Under the pieces are notes generated by a model. That model did not search any database. It was given only the letters and a program-made list of their open reading frames with translations, and had not been told where the DNA came from. A DNA stretch of 64,000 nt from CBDFLA01 sp965248915 (GTDB lineage: Bacteria > Pseudomonadota > Alphaproteobacteria > M2410), in contig OZ252216.1 of the NCBI GenBank assembly GCA_965248915.1, positions 930,001-994,000 on the forward strand, written 5' to 3'. Below are positions 45,588 through 52,988 of the stretch, in pieces. The position numbers and the translations under genes are program-made. The first letter of the stretch is position 1, and the number at the start of each line of letters is the position of its first letter.

Positions 45588-47312
45588 TCACTCGCGCCAC
45601 TTCCAATAGTCTTGCGGATGCTCGGCAAAGCCCTCGTCGCCCTTGTCCAGCGGGTAGGGCGGGCCGCCATCGGAGTTGATCCGCCGCGCAGATGCGTTGT
45701 CCTGCTCGGCATTGCTGTCGATGCAATGATTGTCCGTGCCGATATCGCGTTTGAGTTTTTTGCCATTGCCGTCAACAACATCGGTCCAATCCCAAACGCC
45801 GGGAGGGCTGACGCCGGCTTCGAAGTCGCGCCGCTCATTCGGCACACATTTCAGCGCCACGTTATCCCAGTAGACCCGGTTGCATGTCGGGAAATCGTAA
45901 GTGTAGAAACGTCCGTTCTGGATCTGGATCTCATCGCCAATCAGCCCGGCCGCCGGATAGATCTTCGATTTCGGTACCGGCTTGATCTCAAACCAGCTCG
46001 ACTTGTACTTTTTGCCCCAGAAAAAGCCCGATGGGCAAACCCCAACGTCACAATCCTTCTCTTTGTAGTTCGTGGTCGTGCGCGCTAAGGACTTGGAGCC
46101 GTCGAGCAGCAAGGCGAATTCATAGCCCAAAGCGGCTGGCGGGTTTTGGTCTGACGGTTCCGCACCCTCTTCGATCCATTTGTGCAAGCCTTTCAGCGCA
46201 TCGAAGCCGTCGTCGCTGCCGCCACTGAAGAGTTCGGTAATGGCGTTAGAGCCGAGTTTGGAGGAGCCACCAATAATGAACCCGCGAGCAGACATGGATT
46301 CCAGCGCCTTCTTGACTTCCGTATTGACCTCGCCTTCTGCATCCACGACGCCCTTGTATCCGGCCGAGACCATGGCTTTGACATCAAGCGCGCTGTCGGA
46401 GGATTCAAACAGCACATAAGCTTTGCGGCCATAATCCATCGCACTGACATAGAGTGGCGGATTGTACTGGGTCATCTCTTTCTTTATGAAATCGATGTCT
46501 TGACGGCTGAGATCGTTCGCAAACAGTTCCGCCCCGTAGTCCGGTCGTTCCATATAGACCCGGAAAAAGACCTGCGTCACCGAGACAAGCACGTATTGCC
46601 GCGTTTCGGTCGAGTCGATACTGAACTGCGCCGCCACATCGAAGCTTTTGCCCGACACATTGGCCTTCATTTTGAATGCCAGCTGATCTTGAGAAAAAAT
46701 ACGTTCAATCAAAAACCCTGTGCTGGCCGGAACGTTACCAATGCCACCTTTGAGGATCCGCCGCATAGCATCGAGATATTGCGACTGCGAAATCGGCGAC
46801 ATGGTCTCGGTGCCAATAGTCTGGCTGGTGTAGGGCGAGTTGATGGTGATCTTGCCCGAGTTCCGCGGCCCGCTAAAGACACCGTACGTGTTAGTCAGGA
46901 GCGTGTCGCCCTTGATAATCGATCCGGGGAAAACATTGGACGGAACGGCTGCAAAGAGCGGAAAGTCCTCGATATTGTCTGCGAGGCTAATATCAGTCTC
47001 GCGGCACGCGAAGCCGGGCCTGGTGTTCATGTAGGGATCGGAGCGATCTTCGCTGGGCGGTGTCGAATTTCGAACGTAGGACAGGTCGTACCAAAGCTCA
47101 GCCCAGTTATACATCGCTTCTTGAATTTCCCTTTGGCCCGAATCAAGCGTGAGCATTGAACGCTCTCTAATCCGCCGGTCGTTGTCCGCATCGGCCTTTG
47201 CGCCTGCCGCAAAGGCGTCCGACGATAGGGTCAGTGCAGCGGCCAAGAAACAGAACTGCAATCCAAACAGGCCGGTCGATCTCAATCGGTGTCTTAAAAG
47301 TCTCGTCAACAT
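45588..47312 (-). CDS. Secreted cholesterol-dependent-cytolysin-like (CDC-like) pore-forming protein
   Basis: 574 residues with a Sec signal peptide (hydrophobic core about 14-30, AFA cleavage near 36). Residues ~120-420 read as the core of the thiol-activated cytolysin family: VFPGSIIKGD near 127, the first membrane-hairpin region ~211-252 ending VTQVFFRVYMERP, the family hallmark PPLYVSAMDYGRKAYV (285-300), the second hairpin ~310-347, the GlyGly hinge at 348-349 (FIIGGS), and NPPAALGYEF (390-399) with ARTTTNYKE. The classical C-terminal Ig-like domain with the Trp-rich undecapeptide is absent; the last ~150 residues are Cys-containing (421, 426, 477, 489, 530) and unrecognised. It is therefore probably a CDC-like protein with a different receptor or activation. 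ATG at 47312 (GGGAGGG upstream). It sits beside tRNA-Pro, convergent. Confidence 0.82.
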   Translation of the reverse strand: MLTRLLRHRLRSTGLFGLQFCFLAAALTLSSDAFAAGAKADADNDRRIRERSMLTLDSGQREIQEAMYNWAELWYDLSYVRNSTPPSEDRSDPYMNTRPGFACRETDISLADNIEDFPLFAAVPSNVFPGSIIKGDTLLTNTYGVFSGPRNSGKITINSPYTSQTIGTETMSPISQSQYLDAMRRILKGGIGNVPASTGFLIERIFSQDQLAFKMKANVSGKSFDVAAQFSIDSTETRQYVLVSVTQVFFRVYMERPDYGAELFANDLSRQDIDFIKKEMTQYNPPLYVSAMDYGRKAYVLFESSDSALDVKAMVSAGYKGVVDAEGEVNTEVKKALESMSARGFIIGGSSKLGSNAITELFSGGSDDGFDALKGLHKWIEEGAEPSDQNPPAALGYEFALLLDGSKSLARTTTNYKEKDCDVGVCPSGFFWGKKYKSSWFEIKPVPKSKIYPAAGLIGDEIQIQNGRFYTYDFPTCNRVYWDNVALKCVPNERRDFEAGVSPPGVWDWTDVVDGNGKKLKRDIGTDNHCIDSNAEQDNASARRINSDGGPPYPLDKGDEGFAEHPQDYWKWRE

Positions 47313-47751
47313 TTGGGTCCCTCCCCATGGCCCCACGCGTGGCTGTAGCCAGGCGACTTCGCGGCGTGAGGCGGCCGCTCCAATTCGCCCGGGCGATGAA
47401 TGAATTGGCCTTCGGCGAATAGGCGTTCGCCGCCGGCGTCTTCGGACGCACTGCGTTACTGTGATGAACTCGGTGTTCTGCGCTTACGCACTAGTATGAT
47501 TGGTCGTGCGACCAACTAGGCGTGGATCATTGGCAATGACATTAAGGGAAAGAGGCAAAATTGCAACAGAAATAAAATGCATACACAACCAAAGAGGGTT
47601 GTCGGTTGTGCGCGTGAAAACTCCACCACAGATGAAGTTCCGAACATCGATCATCCGGGTGCGGATCAACGAGCCGAGCCGATAAGGCCGCAGTGGAAAG
47701 ATTGCAGGATCTGTTTCAAGGATTGCCGCCCCAAGCGGACTTGAGCTGAAC
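47313..47751. other. Intergenic region between the CDC-like and lysozyme-fold genes
   Basis: 439 bases with no supported gene. It should hold the promoter of the CDC-like gene (minus strand). Its most striking element is a near-perfect inverted repeat at 47491-47519. A plus-strand frame (47500-47685) overlaps this repeat, has no ribosome binding site and looks like chance. The segment 47400-47460 is rich in short GC palindromes. Confidence 0.6.
47491..47519. promoter_or_regulatory. Inverted repeat upstream of the CDC-like gene, candidate operator
   Basis: TTGGTCG and CGACCAA form a perfect seven-base inverted repeat with a two-base spacer (47500-47515), framed by CTAGT and ACTAG. It lies about 180 bases upstream of the CDC-like start. 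The symmetry suits a dimeric repressor; there is no T-run that would make it a terminator. Confidence 0.4.
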
Positions 47752-48441
47752 TCACTCAGGCGTGAGGAACAATTCTCGTTCGCGTTTGCGCCGTTCGGTC
47801 AAAGCCATGTCTTCAATAAGTTCGCCATTGGAACTCATCTTGTTCCAATAGAGAAACGAATTCGCCGCACCGACCCGGTCGCCAGCGTTGAGTTTATCGA
47901 GGATGGTCGAACTCCAAAAGGCACTGACACCGATATCATAGGCGAACGAAGCAAGCGCGCTGAATTCATTGTCGTTGAGCGGAACGGAAACCGCCGCTTT
48001 GATGGCGTTTTCGACCTCGAAAAGATCTTCCGACAAAAGCGCATTTGCCTCAGCCTTCGAGATCTTCTGACCGAGTTCAATGTCATCACCACTGTGCCCA
48101 TAGCCGATTTGAAGCCATCCACTGGCATTGCGGAAAGCCTCAAGACGAAGGTCTTCATTTTCTTTGATAATCACGAGTGCTGTGCTGTTGACGCCTAACG
48201 CGGCATTGTCCATGACCGCCGCCTCAAAGTCGCCGCCTTCATCTGCATCATCTAGAGGAGGGGTGTCTTCGGGATCAGAGTCATCGCTTACGTCAATGGG
48301 GGTCTCAATCTCGGTCGTCAACTCCTCGACGCTCTGTGATTGGGGCGGGGGCGCATCACCTGCATCCGTGAAAATCATATAGGCGACAAAGAGCCAGCCC
48401 ATTGCCCATGCGAGCCCAAGTGTGAAATTGGCTCCATTCAT
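47752..48441 (-). CDS. Membrane-anchored GH24 (T4-lysozyme-fold) protein with altered catalytic residues
   Basis: 229-residue protein: a membrane helix (about 6-24), an acidic linker (DSDPEDTPPLDDADEGG) and a GH24 muramidase-like domain from ~85. The substrate loop is clear (ENEDLRLEAF, LQIGYGHSG, LASFAYDIG). Aligned with the T4 lysozyme Glu-Asp-Thr triad (spacing 9 and 6), only Glu96 is kept; the others are Asn105 and Gln111. It may have weak, altered or no muramidase activity. ATG at 48441 has GGAG upstream; the frame stays open upstream to 48564 without better starts. Same strand as the CDC-like gene, 439 bases upstream of it. Confidence 0.82.
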   Translation of the reverse strand: MNGANFTLGLAWAMGWLFVAYMIFTDAGDAPPPQSQSVEELTTEIETPIDVSDDSDPEDTPPLDDADEGGDFEAAVMDNAALGVNSTALVIIKENEDLRLEAFRNASGWLQIGYGHSGDDIELGQKISKAEANALLSEDLFEVENAIKAAVSVPLNDNEFSALASFAYDIGVSAFWSSTILDKLNAGDRVGAANSFLYWNKMSSNGELIEDMALTERRKRERELFLTPE

Positions 48442-48562
48442 TACCCCAACTCCGATACTGGTTACATTCCCCGTCCAGAGTTTCTCAGAAGTGAGAGATT
48501 CTGGCAAACAGCGAAGGGGTTTATGGTAAATTTCATTCGAGTGATACGCCACCAAAAAACGC

Positions 48563-48588
48563 AAAAAGGCCGCCCAATAGGCGACCTT
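48563..48588 (-). terminator. Rho-independent terminator after the 26-residue membrane protein gene
   Basis: On the minus strand AAGGTCGCC and GGCGGCCTT pair with one mismatch around a five-base loop, followed by a T-run. It lies 27 bases after the small ORF stop and supports transcription of that ORF. Confidence 0.8.
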
Positions 48589-48614
48589 CAGGTATCAATA
48601 CAATCCCGGCGGGT

Positions 48615-48695
48615 TTAGTCGATGCGTCCGGACGACAGGACGTTTAGCACCGCAAAAACGGCCATCATAATACCAATAACGATGAGAGCGTTCAT
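48615..48695 (-). CDS. 26-residue single-span membrane protein
   Basis: A tiny ORF starting MNALIVIGIMMAVF and ending SSGRID. It consists of one hydrophobic helix (about residues 3-21) and a short polar tail. Support: GGAG eight bases before the ATG, a terminator directly after, and no other gene in this gap. It lies 69 bases after the DUF2842 gene on the same strand and may be its operon partner. No function can be assigned; position next to DUF2842 and ctaA suggests a membrane role. Confidence 0.72.
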   Translation of the reverse strand: MNALIVIGIMMAVFAVLNVLSSGRID

Positions 48696-48764
48696 TTTGG
48701 GTCTCCAAATATTCCACGAATCCGGCGCCATCCTAGCCAGAAAGAGATTTTGTGCAAGCGACGC

Positions 48765-48971
48765 TTAGTCGCTGGGCTCGCGGTTCATCCAAACAATCAG
48801 GTATTTCGTCGGAAAGGCCCAGGCAATGCCAGCCACGATGTAGTAGGGAAGTTCAACGTACCAGACGTGGGGAATGAAGGATGCCCCGATAATGACGCAG
48901 ATCAAGGCATAAATCGACAGAGCGACCAACAAAAAGAGCGAGCCCACGAGCTTCTTCATCGATACTGACAC
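48765..48971 (-). CDS. DUF2842 family membrane protein
   Basis: 68-residue protein with two hydrophobic helices (about 8-30 and 40-58). MKKLVGSLFLLVALSIYAL followed by LPYYIVAGIAWAFPTKYLI matches the small alphaproteobacterial DUF2842 family. The GTG at 48971 has GGAGAG nine bases upstream; an ATG at 48959 is the alternative. A small hairpin (AGCGAC/GTCGCT) overlaps the stop codon. Divergent from ctaA with 149 bases between. Function unknown. Confidence 0.8.
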   Translation of the reverse strand: MSVSMKKLVGSLFLLVALSIYALICVIIGASFIPHVWYVELPYYIVAGIAWAFPTKYLIVWMNREPSD

Positions 48972-49120
48972 GAGGGGTCTCTCCAATCTGACAAGGCGCT
49001 TCAGACGCCGCATGATTACGCGACAGAGTGCCACGCGATCTGCCGCTTGCGACCTCCCTTGCATATAGTCTATCTGGGTAGCAAAACTCAACACGCGCGA
49101 ACCGCCCCGGAGATTGAGCC

Positions 49121-50176
49121 ATGACTGACCAAGTCCACAATCGCCATAAGGCGGACCGCCAAATCGGAATTTGGATTTTCTCCATTGCGGGGCTGATCTT
49201 CCTCATGGTTTTGGTCGGAGGGATCACGCGCCTCACAGATTCAGGCCTCTCGATCACCGAATGGGACCCGATCATGGGGGCTCTTCCGCCGATGAGCGAT
49301 GCGGCTTGGAACGACGCATTTGAGAAGTACAAGGAAATCCCAGAATACAAACTCATCAACAAAGGCATGAGCCTTGAAGAGTTTAAGTTTATCTTTTTTT
49401 GGGAGTGGTTCCATCGCTTGCTTGGTCGCTTCATCGGTTTAGCTTTCGCTATTCCCTTTTTGTATTTTCTCCTCACACGGAAGATTGAACGACGGCTTAC
49501 ACCCAAACTCGCAGGCATCTTTGTACTCGGCGGTGCGCAAGGCGCCCTTGGCTGGTACATGGTGATGAGCGGGCTGGTGGATCGCGTTGATGTCAGTCAA
49601 TACAGGCTGACCGCTCACTTAGGCGTTGCCGTCATCTTGTATGTGTTTTGTCTCTGGGTGGCGTTCGGTCTCTTGTTTAAGAAACGTGAGTTGCCATCTG
49701 CGCCACAGCCTTCCAACCGAAGGGCGTGGGCTTACGGGTTCGCCTCACTGGTTTTCTTGCAAATTTTGTTGGGCGGCCTTGTCGCCGGACTTGATGCGGG
49801 CATTGGATACAACACCTGGCCCCTCATGGACGGTGCGTTTATTCCTGTCGGTCTATTGGGCGAGGGAACAGGTCTCATAGGCGTGTTTGAACATCCCAAG
49901 ACCGTGCAATTCGATCACCGCATGATTGCCTATCTGATAACGATCCTAGCAGCAGTGTTATGGGTTGTTGGAAGGCGCGGCGCGTCGGGGCAGGTGGCGC
50001 GAACGCTAGATTGGGTGCTGATCGCCGTTCTCGCACAAGTCTTGTTGGGCATTTTGACTTTGGTCTTCTTCGTGCCCTTATGGCTCGGCGTCGCTCACCA
50101 AGGAGGGGCACTCATCGTCCTCGGGTTCAGCGTCTACTATGTGTACTTGCTCCGACGACCGGCGACTAACTCTTAG
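49121..50176 (+). CDS. ctaA: Heme A synthase (COX15/CtaA)
   Basis: Membrane enzyme that oxidises heme O to heme A for aa3-type cytochrome oxidase. The 351-residue protein has eight predicted helices and the conserved histidines in EWFHRLLGR, RLTAHLGVA, QFDHRMIAY and VAHQGGA. The N-terminal GGITRLTDSGLSITEWDP is the COX15 hallmark (group 2, without the cysteine pair of Bacillus). Shows that the host makes a heme-A oxidase. Confidence 0.96.
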   Translation: MTDQVHNRHKADRQIGIWIFSIAGLIFLMVLVGGITRLTDSGLSITEWDPIMGALPPMSDAAWNDAFEKYKEIPEYKLINKGMSLEEFKFIFFWEWFHRLLGRFIGLAFAIPFLYFLLTRKIERRLTPKLAGIFVLGGAQGALGWYMVMSGLVDRVDVSQYRLTAHLGVAVILYVFCLWVAFGLLFKKRELPSAPQPSNRRAWAYGFASLVFLQILLGGLVAGLDAGIGYNTWPLMDGAFIPVGLLGEGTGLIGVFEHPKTVQFDHRMIAYLITILAAVLWVVGRRGASGQVARTLDWVLIAVLAQVLLGILTLVFFVPLWLGVAHQGGALIVLGFSVYYVYLLRRPATNS

Positions 50177-50224
50177 ATTGGGGTAGATTAGGGCTGATAA
50201 TACTCATCGGTTACCATTGTGATC

Positions 50225-50914
50225 TTACAATTGTTCGATCCGTTGTTCCAATGCGTGGGCTTCCCGTTCCATTACGAACAGATACTCTACAATGTACTCC
50301 AACAGATCGAGAATCAGCGCCGCAGTGTCCCGATCGGTTTCTATTTCAAGATTGAAGTGAGTGGCGAGGTTTCCCGCCTTGCGGATTTTGTCCGCCACTT
50401 CCTTCAACGGTGAGATGATCGATGGATCGCTCAATACCTCCATCAATCCTCCAAACAAATTGCCTTCAAATTTCACATTTAAGTGTTTCACTATTCCTTC
50501 AAGCGTCTTTCTTGCCATTGTTCCACAAGCGTCCCATTGCGATGAATTGAAAGTATCCACCGCGGATTTGTACGCTCGACCGAGTTGGGGGTTGGGAAAC
50601 TCGTCGACCGTCAGCACATAACTTCTTTGCGCCCGAGGTACCGGCATCATAAACACCCGAAGATCCGTTTCATCTGCACCTCGTTCTTCCGGCGAGGTGG
50701 CGATCAATGACCAAAAGTACACCGATGCATCGCAACCGGGACACTGAGCGGTTGATGCAACTGTTTTTCGAGGGTCGTCTATGTGAAGACTGCCCAATCT
50801 AAAGTTGCCGGTTTCATGACAGTAAGGACACACAGAACTGACCGCTATTGGCCATCGCAAATTGCCCCTGCTCGATATTCCATTCCGAAAGTGTTCAGCC
50901 CGAATTTCAAACAA
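50225..50914 (-). CDS. DUF4145-domain protein with N-terminal zinc ribbon
   Basis: 229-residue cytoplasmic protein. An N-terminal zinc-ribbon-like pair (CPYCHETG and CPGCDAS) precedes a helical DUF4145 domain (AYKSAVDTFNSSQWDACGTMARKTLEGIV is the hallmark region, about 118-145; KIRKAGNLATHF follows). DUF4145 proteins are scattered accessory genes, some with restriction or defence genes, but no function is proven. TTG start with AGGATGA upstream. It stands alone with gene-poor DNA downstream. Confidence 0.75.
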   Translation of the reverse strand: MFEIRAEHFRNGISSRGNLRWPIAVSSVCPYCHETGNFRLGSLHIDDPRKTVASTAQCPGCDASVYFWSLIATSPEERGADETDLRVFMMPVPRAQRSYVLTVDEFPNPQLGRAYKSAVDTFNSSQWDACGTMARKTLEGIVKHLNVKFEGNLFGGLMEVLSDPSIISPLKEVADKIRKAGNLATHFNLEIETDRDTAALILDLLEYIVEYLFVMEREAHALEQRIEQL

Positions 50915-51370
50915 TTTTTGTCATCCTTCTGATTTTCCGGTGTTCTAGTACTTAGCAACTGCTCGATGGTGAGACCTGGAGTGAAGGCATAGGTCGACAA
51001 GCCCTGCGAACACCGCATGGCTCGTCCCACCCCTTGCGTGCAAATCTGCTCAACGGAGCCGACCTATCGCTTCAGGCGTCCGATGTGTGGTTGCTCAACC
51101 ATCGAACTTGGCAGCTACTATGCGGAAAGTGAGCACTCTCCGACGGCCACGCTTCTGCCTTTCGGGCTGCGTTTGAGCTAAGGCCGCGCCCCTTGGTTGC
51201 TCATGAACATCGTCGCGCCAATGTCTTTCAACCGCCCACAACTATGAGTGCATAACAAGTACTAAACATGAACATAATAAGAACTTTTGCTGGCAATGCA
51301 AGGCGATAAAGTATAGAATCAGTAGTAGTTCCAACGAATATTGGTCAAATCGCAAATATGGATACGAACC
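50915..51370. other. Gene-poor segment, accessory pocket
   Basis: 456 bases without a supported gene. From about 51240 the sequence becomes AT-rich (runs such as ACTAAACATGAACATAATAA), unlike the surrounding DNA. No tRNA, inverted-repeat pair or transposase fragment was recognised. A minus-strand frame (50845-51030) is not credible as a gene. Confidence 0.5.
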
Positions 51371-51520
51371 ATGGCTAGAAACGAAAAAACATCTAAGGCT
51401 GTCGCTTCCAAGGCGGCCAAACTATTGAGGAATCCGAAGACTCCTAAAAAGATAAAGAGCGTTGCTGCCTCAGCGCTAACTCAAGCGCCCGATCGGAAAA
51501 AGTCGTCCAAAAGAAAATAA
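51371..51520 (+). CDS. 49-residue basic small protein
   Basis: A short ORF rich in Lys, Ala and Ser: it starts MARNEKTSKAVASKAAKLLR and has SVAASALTQ near residue 31-39 before a KKSSKRK tail. The composition and the repeated 'SKAA..L' pattern resemble small conserved proteins seen near mobile or accessory DNA, but I cannot name a function. Nucleic-acid binding would fit the charge. It lies between gene-poor DNA and the convergent CoA-binding gene. No clear Shine-Dalgarno is present. Confidence 0.6.
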   Translation: MARNEKTSKAVASKAAKLLRNPKTPKKIKSVAASALTQAPDRKKSSKRK

Positions 51521-51556
51521 GTCAAGTTGAGGGATCTTCCATCGTCTCATATGAGC

Positions 51557-51994
51557 CTAAGTTCCCTCAGTTACCCCTATGCATTGCAATCTTGGTATTT
51601 CGATCGCGGGGCAGCGGTCCATCACGACTTTGAGGCCCGCGTCTTCTGCGTTCTTTGCGGCTTCCTCATCGACGATATCGAGCTGGGTCCAAATCGATTT
51701 GGCCTCGAGCCGGATGGCGTCTGCGACGATGCCAGCGACAAACCGTGATTGACGAAAGACGTCGACCATGTCGATTGAAGCGGGGAGGTCGTCAAGGGTT
51801 GCAAAAACCTCTCGGTCATGAATGGTCTTTCCGGCTTGCCCAGGATTGACCGGATAGACGTCATAGCCGTGGTCGAGCAGAAACTTCATGACCCGGTGAC
51901 TGGGACGTTCAGATTTTGGGCTGGCGCCGACAAGCGCGATTGTCTTTGTTTCGATAAGTAATTGTGAAATGTCTTCGTCCGACGTTAGTGGCAT
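51557..51994 (-). CDS. CoA-binding protein (YccU family)
   Basis: 145-residue Rossmann-type CoA-binding domain protein. It shows TIALVGASPKSERPSHRVM (nucleotide-binding loop), YDVYPVNPGQAG and the C-terminal VVMDRCPAIE. The family is widespread and linked by similarity to succinyl-CoA synthetase alpha; the role is not defined. It starts 9 bases after the enoyl-CoA hydratase gene on the same strand, probably one operon. Confidence 0.9.
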   Translation of the reverse strand: MPLTSDEDISQLLIETKTIALVGASPKSERPSHRVMKFLLDHGYDVYPVNPGQAGKTIHDREVFATLDDLPASIDMVDVFRQSRFVAGIVADAIRLEAKSIWTQLDIVDEEAAKNAEDAGLKVVMDRCPAIEIPRLQCIGVTEGT

Positions 51995-52003
51995 TTTCGC
52001 TCC

Positions 52004-52819
52004 TTAAACATCGCCCCACTTGGGATTGCGTTTCTCCAGGAATGCGCTGGCGCCCTCAGCGGCATCGTCTCGCATGGTGCCTTCAATCATGGCTTCAATG
52101 GCAAAACTATATGCATCTTCCAAAGGCATATCGATCTGTCGATAAAACGCTTCTTTGCCAGCGCAAATACTTTGGGCGGATTTGGACGCAATCTTCTCCG
52201 CCAATGCCTGGACTTCCGCGCGCAGTGCTTCTTTGGGCACCGCCTTATTGATCAACCCAAACCGCACCGCATCATCGGCAGGGATGACATCACCGGTCAA
52301 AGCCATTTCCATCGCGTGCTTGCGGTGCATCTTGCGGCCAATGGCAACGAGAGGGGTTGTACAGAAGTTGCCAATATTGACCCCCGGTGTGCAAAACCCA
52401 ACCTCGTCGGCTGCGATGGCCAAATCGCAGGAGGAGACCAATTGGCACCCCGCGGCTGTCGCCATGCCTTGGACGCAGGCAATCACCGCCTTCGGAGAAT
52501 GTTGGATCGACATCATCATTTCCGCGCAATCCGTCAGCACTTGGCGCAGATGCGCTTCTCGGCTCTTCTCATTGTCCCCGGACCGCGCACCCATTTCGGT
52601 CATGTCATGACCTGCCGAAAAGACCGGACCGGCACCGGTCAATACGATGACCCGCACTTCGGAAGACCCATTGGCGCGCTCAATAGCTTGGCGAAGCGCC
52701 TCAATCATGTCGCGCGACAGAGGATTGCGCTGTTCAGGGCGATTGAGGGTTAGCCAAAGGACATTACCCGCCAGATCTTCCAGGACAAAAGGAGGGTTTG
52801 TTTTCTTTGGATCGTTCAT
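52004..52819 (-). CDS. Enoyl-CoA hydratase/isomerase family protein (ECHDC3-like)
   Basis: 271-residue crotonase-fold protein. The oxyanion-hole motifs are VFSAGHDMTEMG and CVQGMATAAGCQL, and the SAGHD variant is typical of the ECHDC3 group. The usual second catalytic glutamate position lies in GFCTPGVNIGNFC, where no glutamate is seen, so a canonical hydratase reaction is doubtful. The ATG at 52819 has GAGGAAA upstream. Coupled with the CoA-binding gene, which supports an acyl-CoA role. Confidence 0.88.
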   Translation of the reverse strand: MNDPKKTNPPFVLEDLAGNVLWLTLNRPEQRNPLSRDMIEALRQAIERANGSSEVRVIVLTGAGPVFSAGHDMTEMGARSGDNEKSREAHLRQVLTDCAEMMMSIQHSPKAVIACVQGMATAAGCQLVSSCDLAIAADEVGFCTPGVNIGNFCTTPLVAIGRKMHRKHAMEMALTGDVIPADDAVRFGLINKAVPKEALRAEVQALAEKIASKSAQSICAGKEAFYRQIDMPLEDAYSFAIEAMIEGTMRDDAAEGASAFLEKRNPKWGDV

Positions 52820-52909
52820 TTTCCTCACCTGATCCCCGTTTCTATGGGGTGTTATAATACCGTAATCGTAAAGTGTTGTTTTATTGCAGGTTTTGAGCGC
52901 AGTTGTGCA

Positions 52910-52938
52910 TTGACATGGATCAACACCTCCAATACAAA
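52910..52938 (+). promoter_or_regulatory. Sigma-70 promoter of rplM-rpsI
   Basis: A perfect -35 TTGACA (52910-52915) and a -10 TACAAA (52933-52938) are spaced by 17 bases, 50 bases before the rplM start. This is the strongest promoter-like sequence in the window and fits a highly expressed ribosomal operon. Confidence 0.75.
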
Positions 52939-52988
52939 GCGCCGTTCAATCGGGCCGACATCATTCGAGCCCATGAAGAGGGTAGACC

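Noticed and set aside
46182..47159. 325-residue plus-strand open frame opposite the CDC-like gene
   Set aside because: It is the antisense shadow of a clearly recognised protein; it has no ribosome binding site, no recognisable domain, and a composition typical of reverse-strand reading.
47500..47685. 61-residue plus-strand ORF in the CDC-like upstream region
   Set aside because: Begins inside the inverted repeat, lacks a ribosome binding site and shows no protein-like features.
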